Below are positions 12,993-13,133 of a stretch of DNA of 13,133 bases, in pieces. Source of the stretch: an uncultured Saprospiraceae bacterium (GTDB taxonomy: Bacteria > Bacteroidota > Bacteroidia > Chitinophagales > Saprospiraceae); the NCBI GenBank assembly GCA_937894165.1, contig CALCSX010000336.1, positions 1 through 13,133 of the forward strand. Direction: 5' to 3'. Numbering within the stretch: the stretch's first letter is position 1; every line of letters begins with the position of its first letter. The translations under genes and the position numbers were made by a program. The notes beneath the pieces were generated by a model. It did not search any database. It was not told the origin of the DNA and was given only the letters and a program-made list of their open reading frames with translations.

Positions 12993-13133
12993 TTACTTCA
13001 TTTTTTCCTTTCCAGAAACCTGAGGTGTCATTAAATAAGCGCTGTTTTTCATTCCAAAAATTAAGGAGATTCGTCGAGATTTTAAAAATTTAGCTAAAAA
13101 TTTATTGAATTTAATTCGTAGTGTCCTGTAAGT
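12993..13133 (-). other. Open frame at right edge, possible 3' end of a gene
   Basis: A minus-strand frame is open from the window edge to TAA at 12995-12993 (46 codons). It encodes a basic, Lys/Phe/Leu-rich stretch that ends SGKEKMK. Its stop is directly before the parDE promoter. I recognise no family, and in AT-rich DNA such a run can occur by chance. Confidence 0.2.

Noticed and set aside
13120..13133. GTGTCCTGTAAGT at the right edge as an insertion-sequence end
   Set aside because: It faintly resembles some terminal repeats, but no partner end or transposase lies in the window, so it cannot be supported.

Overview
The window looks like an AT-rich Bacteroidota chromosome, probably Flavobacteriia- or Cytophagia-like. 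It carries a bacterial mevalonate-pathway gene (mvaD), lpxK for a Gram-negative outer membrane, Bacteroidota-type -7 boxes (TAnnTTTG) upstream of several genes, and few Shine-Dalgarno sequences. No rRNA, tRNA, CRISPR array or intact transposase was seen.

Layout. Positions 1-285 are intergenic, with a short open frame at the edge. On the plus strand follow mvaD (286-1380), a gap holding a diverged copy of a left-edge repeat, a rhodanese lipoprotein and lpxK (1662-3285). On the minus strand are a UPF0175 antitoxin whose PIN-type toxin has been cut to its first codons (3273-3612) and dcd (3774-4310). A plus-strand relic of an AAA ATPase gene, with promoter and palindrome, lies at 4459-4563. Next, on the minus strand, is a four-gene metal-homeostasis operon (4662-7359), read from two palindromic operators at 7397-7457: a 48-residue secreted Cys/His-rich peptide, a COG0523 (ZigA/YciC-like) GTPase, a small Cys-containing HMA-like protein and a thioredoxin-reductase-like flavoprotein with a Tat-like leader. 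Upstream come a YdeI/OmdA protein, a DUF4260 membrane protein, and an endonuclease/exonuclease/phosphatase gene that has lost its 5' part beside a GC-rich structured element (9612-9874). The right third carries a 36-residue Gly/Pro/Lys peptide, a Panacea (DUF4065) antitoxin with a broken MqsR-like toxin, an AlkD-like DNA-alkylation-repair protein, and a ParDE module with a visible autoregulatory operator.

Two themes stand out. First, 4662-7457 reads as a coherent metal-starvation operon (zinc is my inference), including a small protein that ordinary gene finders would probably miss. Second, the window holds several decayed accessory genes: two of three toxin-antitoxin modules keep an intact antitoxin beside a destroyed toxin, an ATPase gene survives only as promoter plus 18 codons, and a nuclease gene is truncated. 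This suggests repeated insertion and deletion in the intergenic spaces. All family assignments come from reading the translations; no database search was run.
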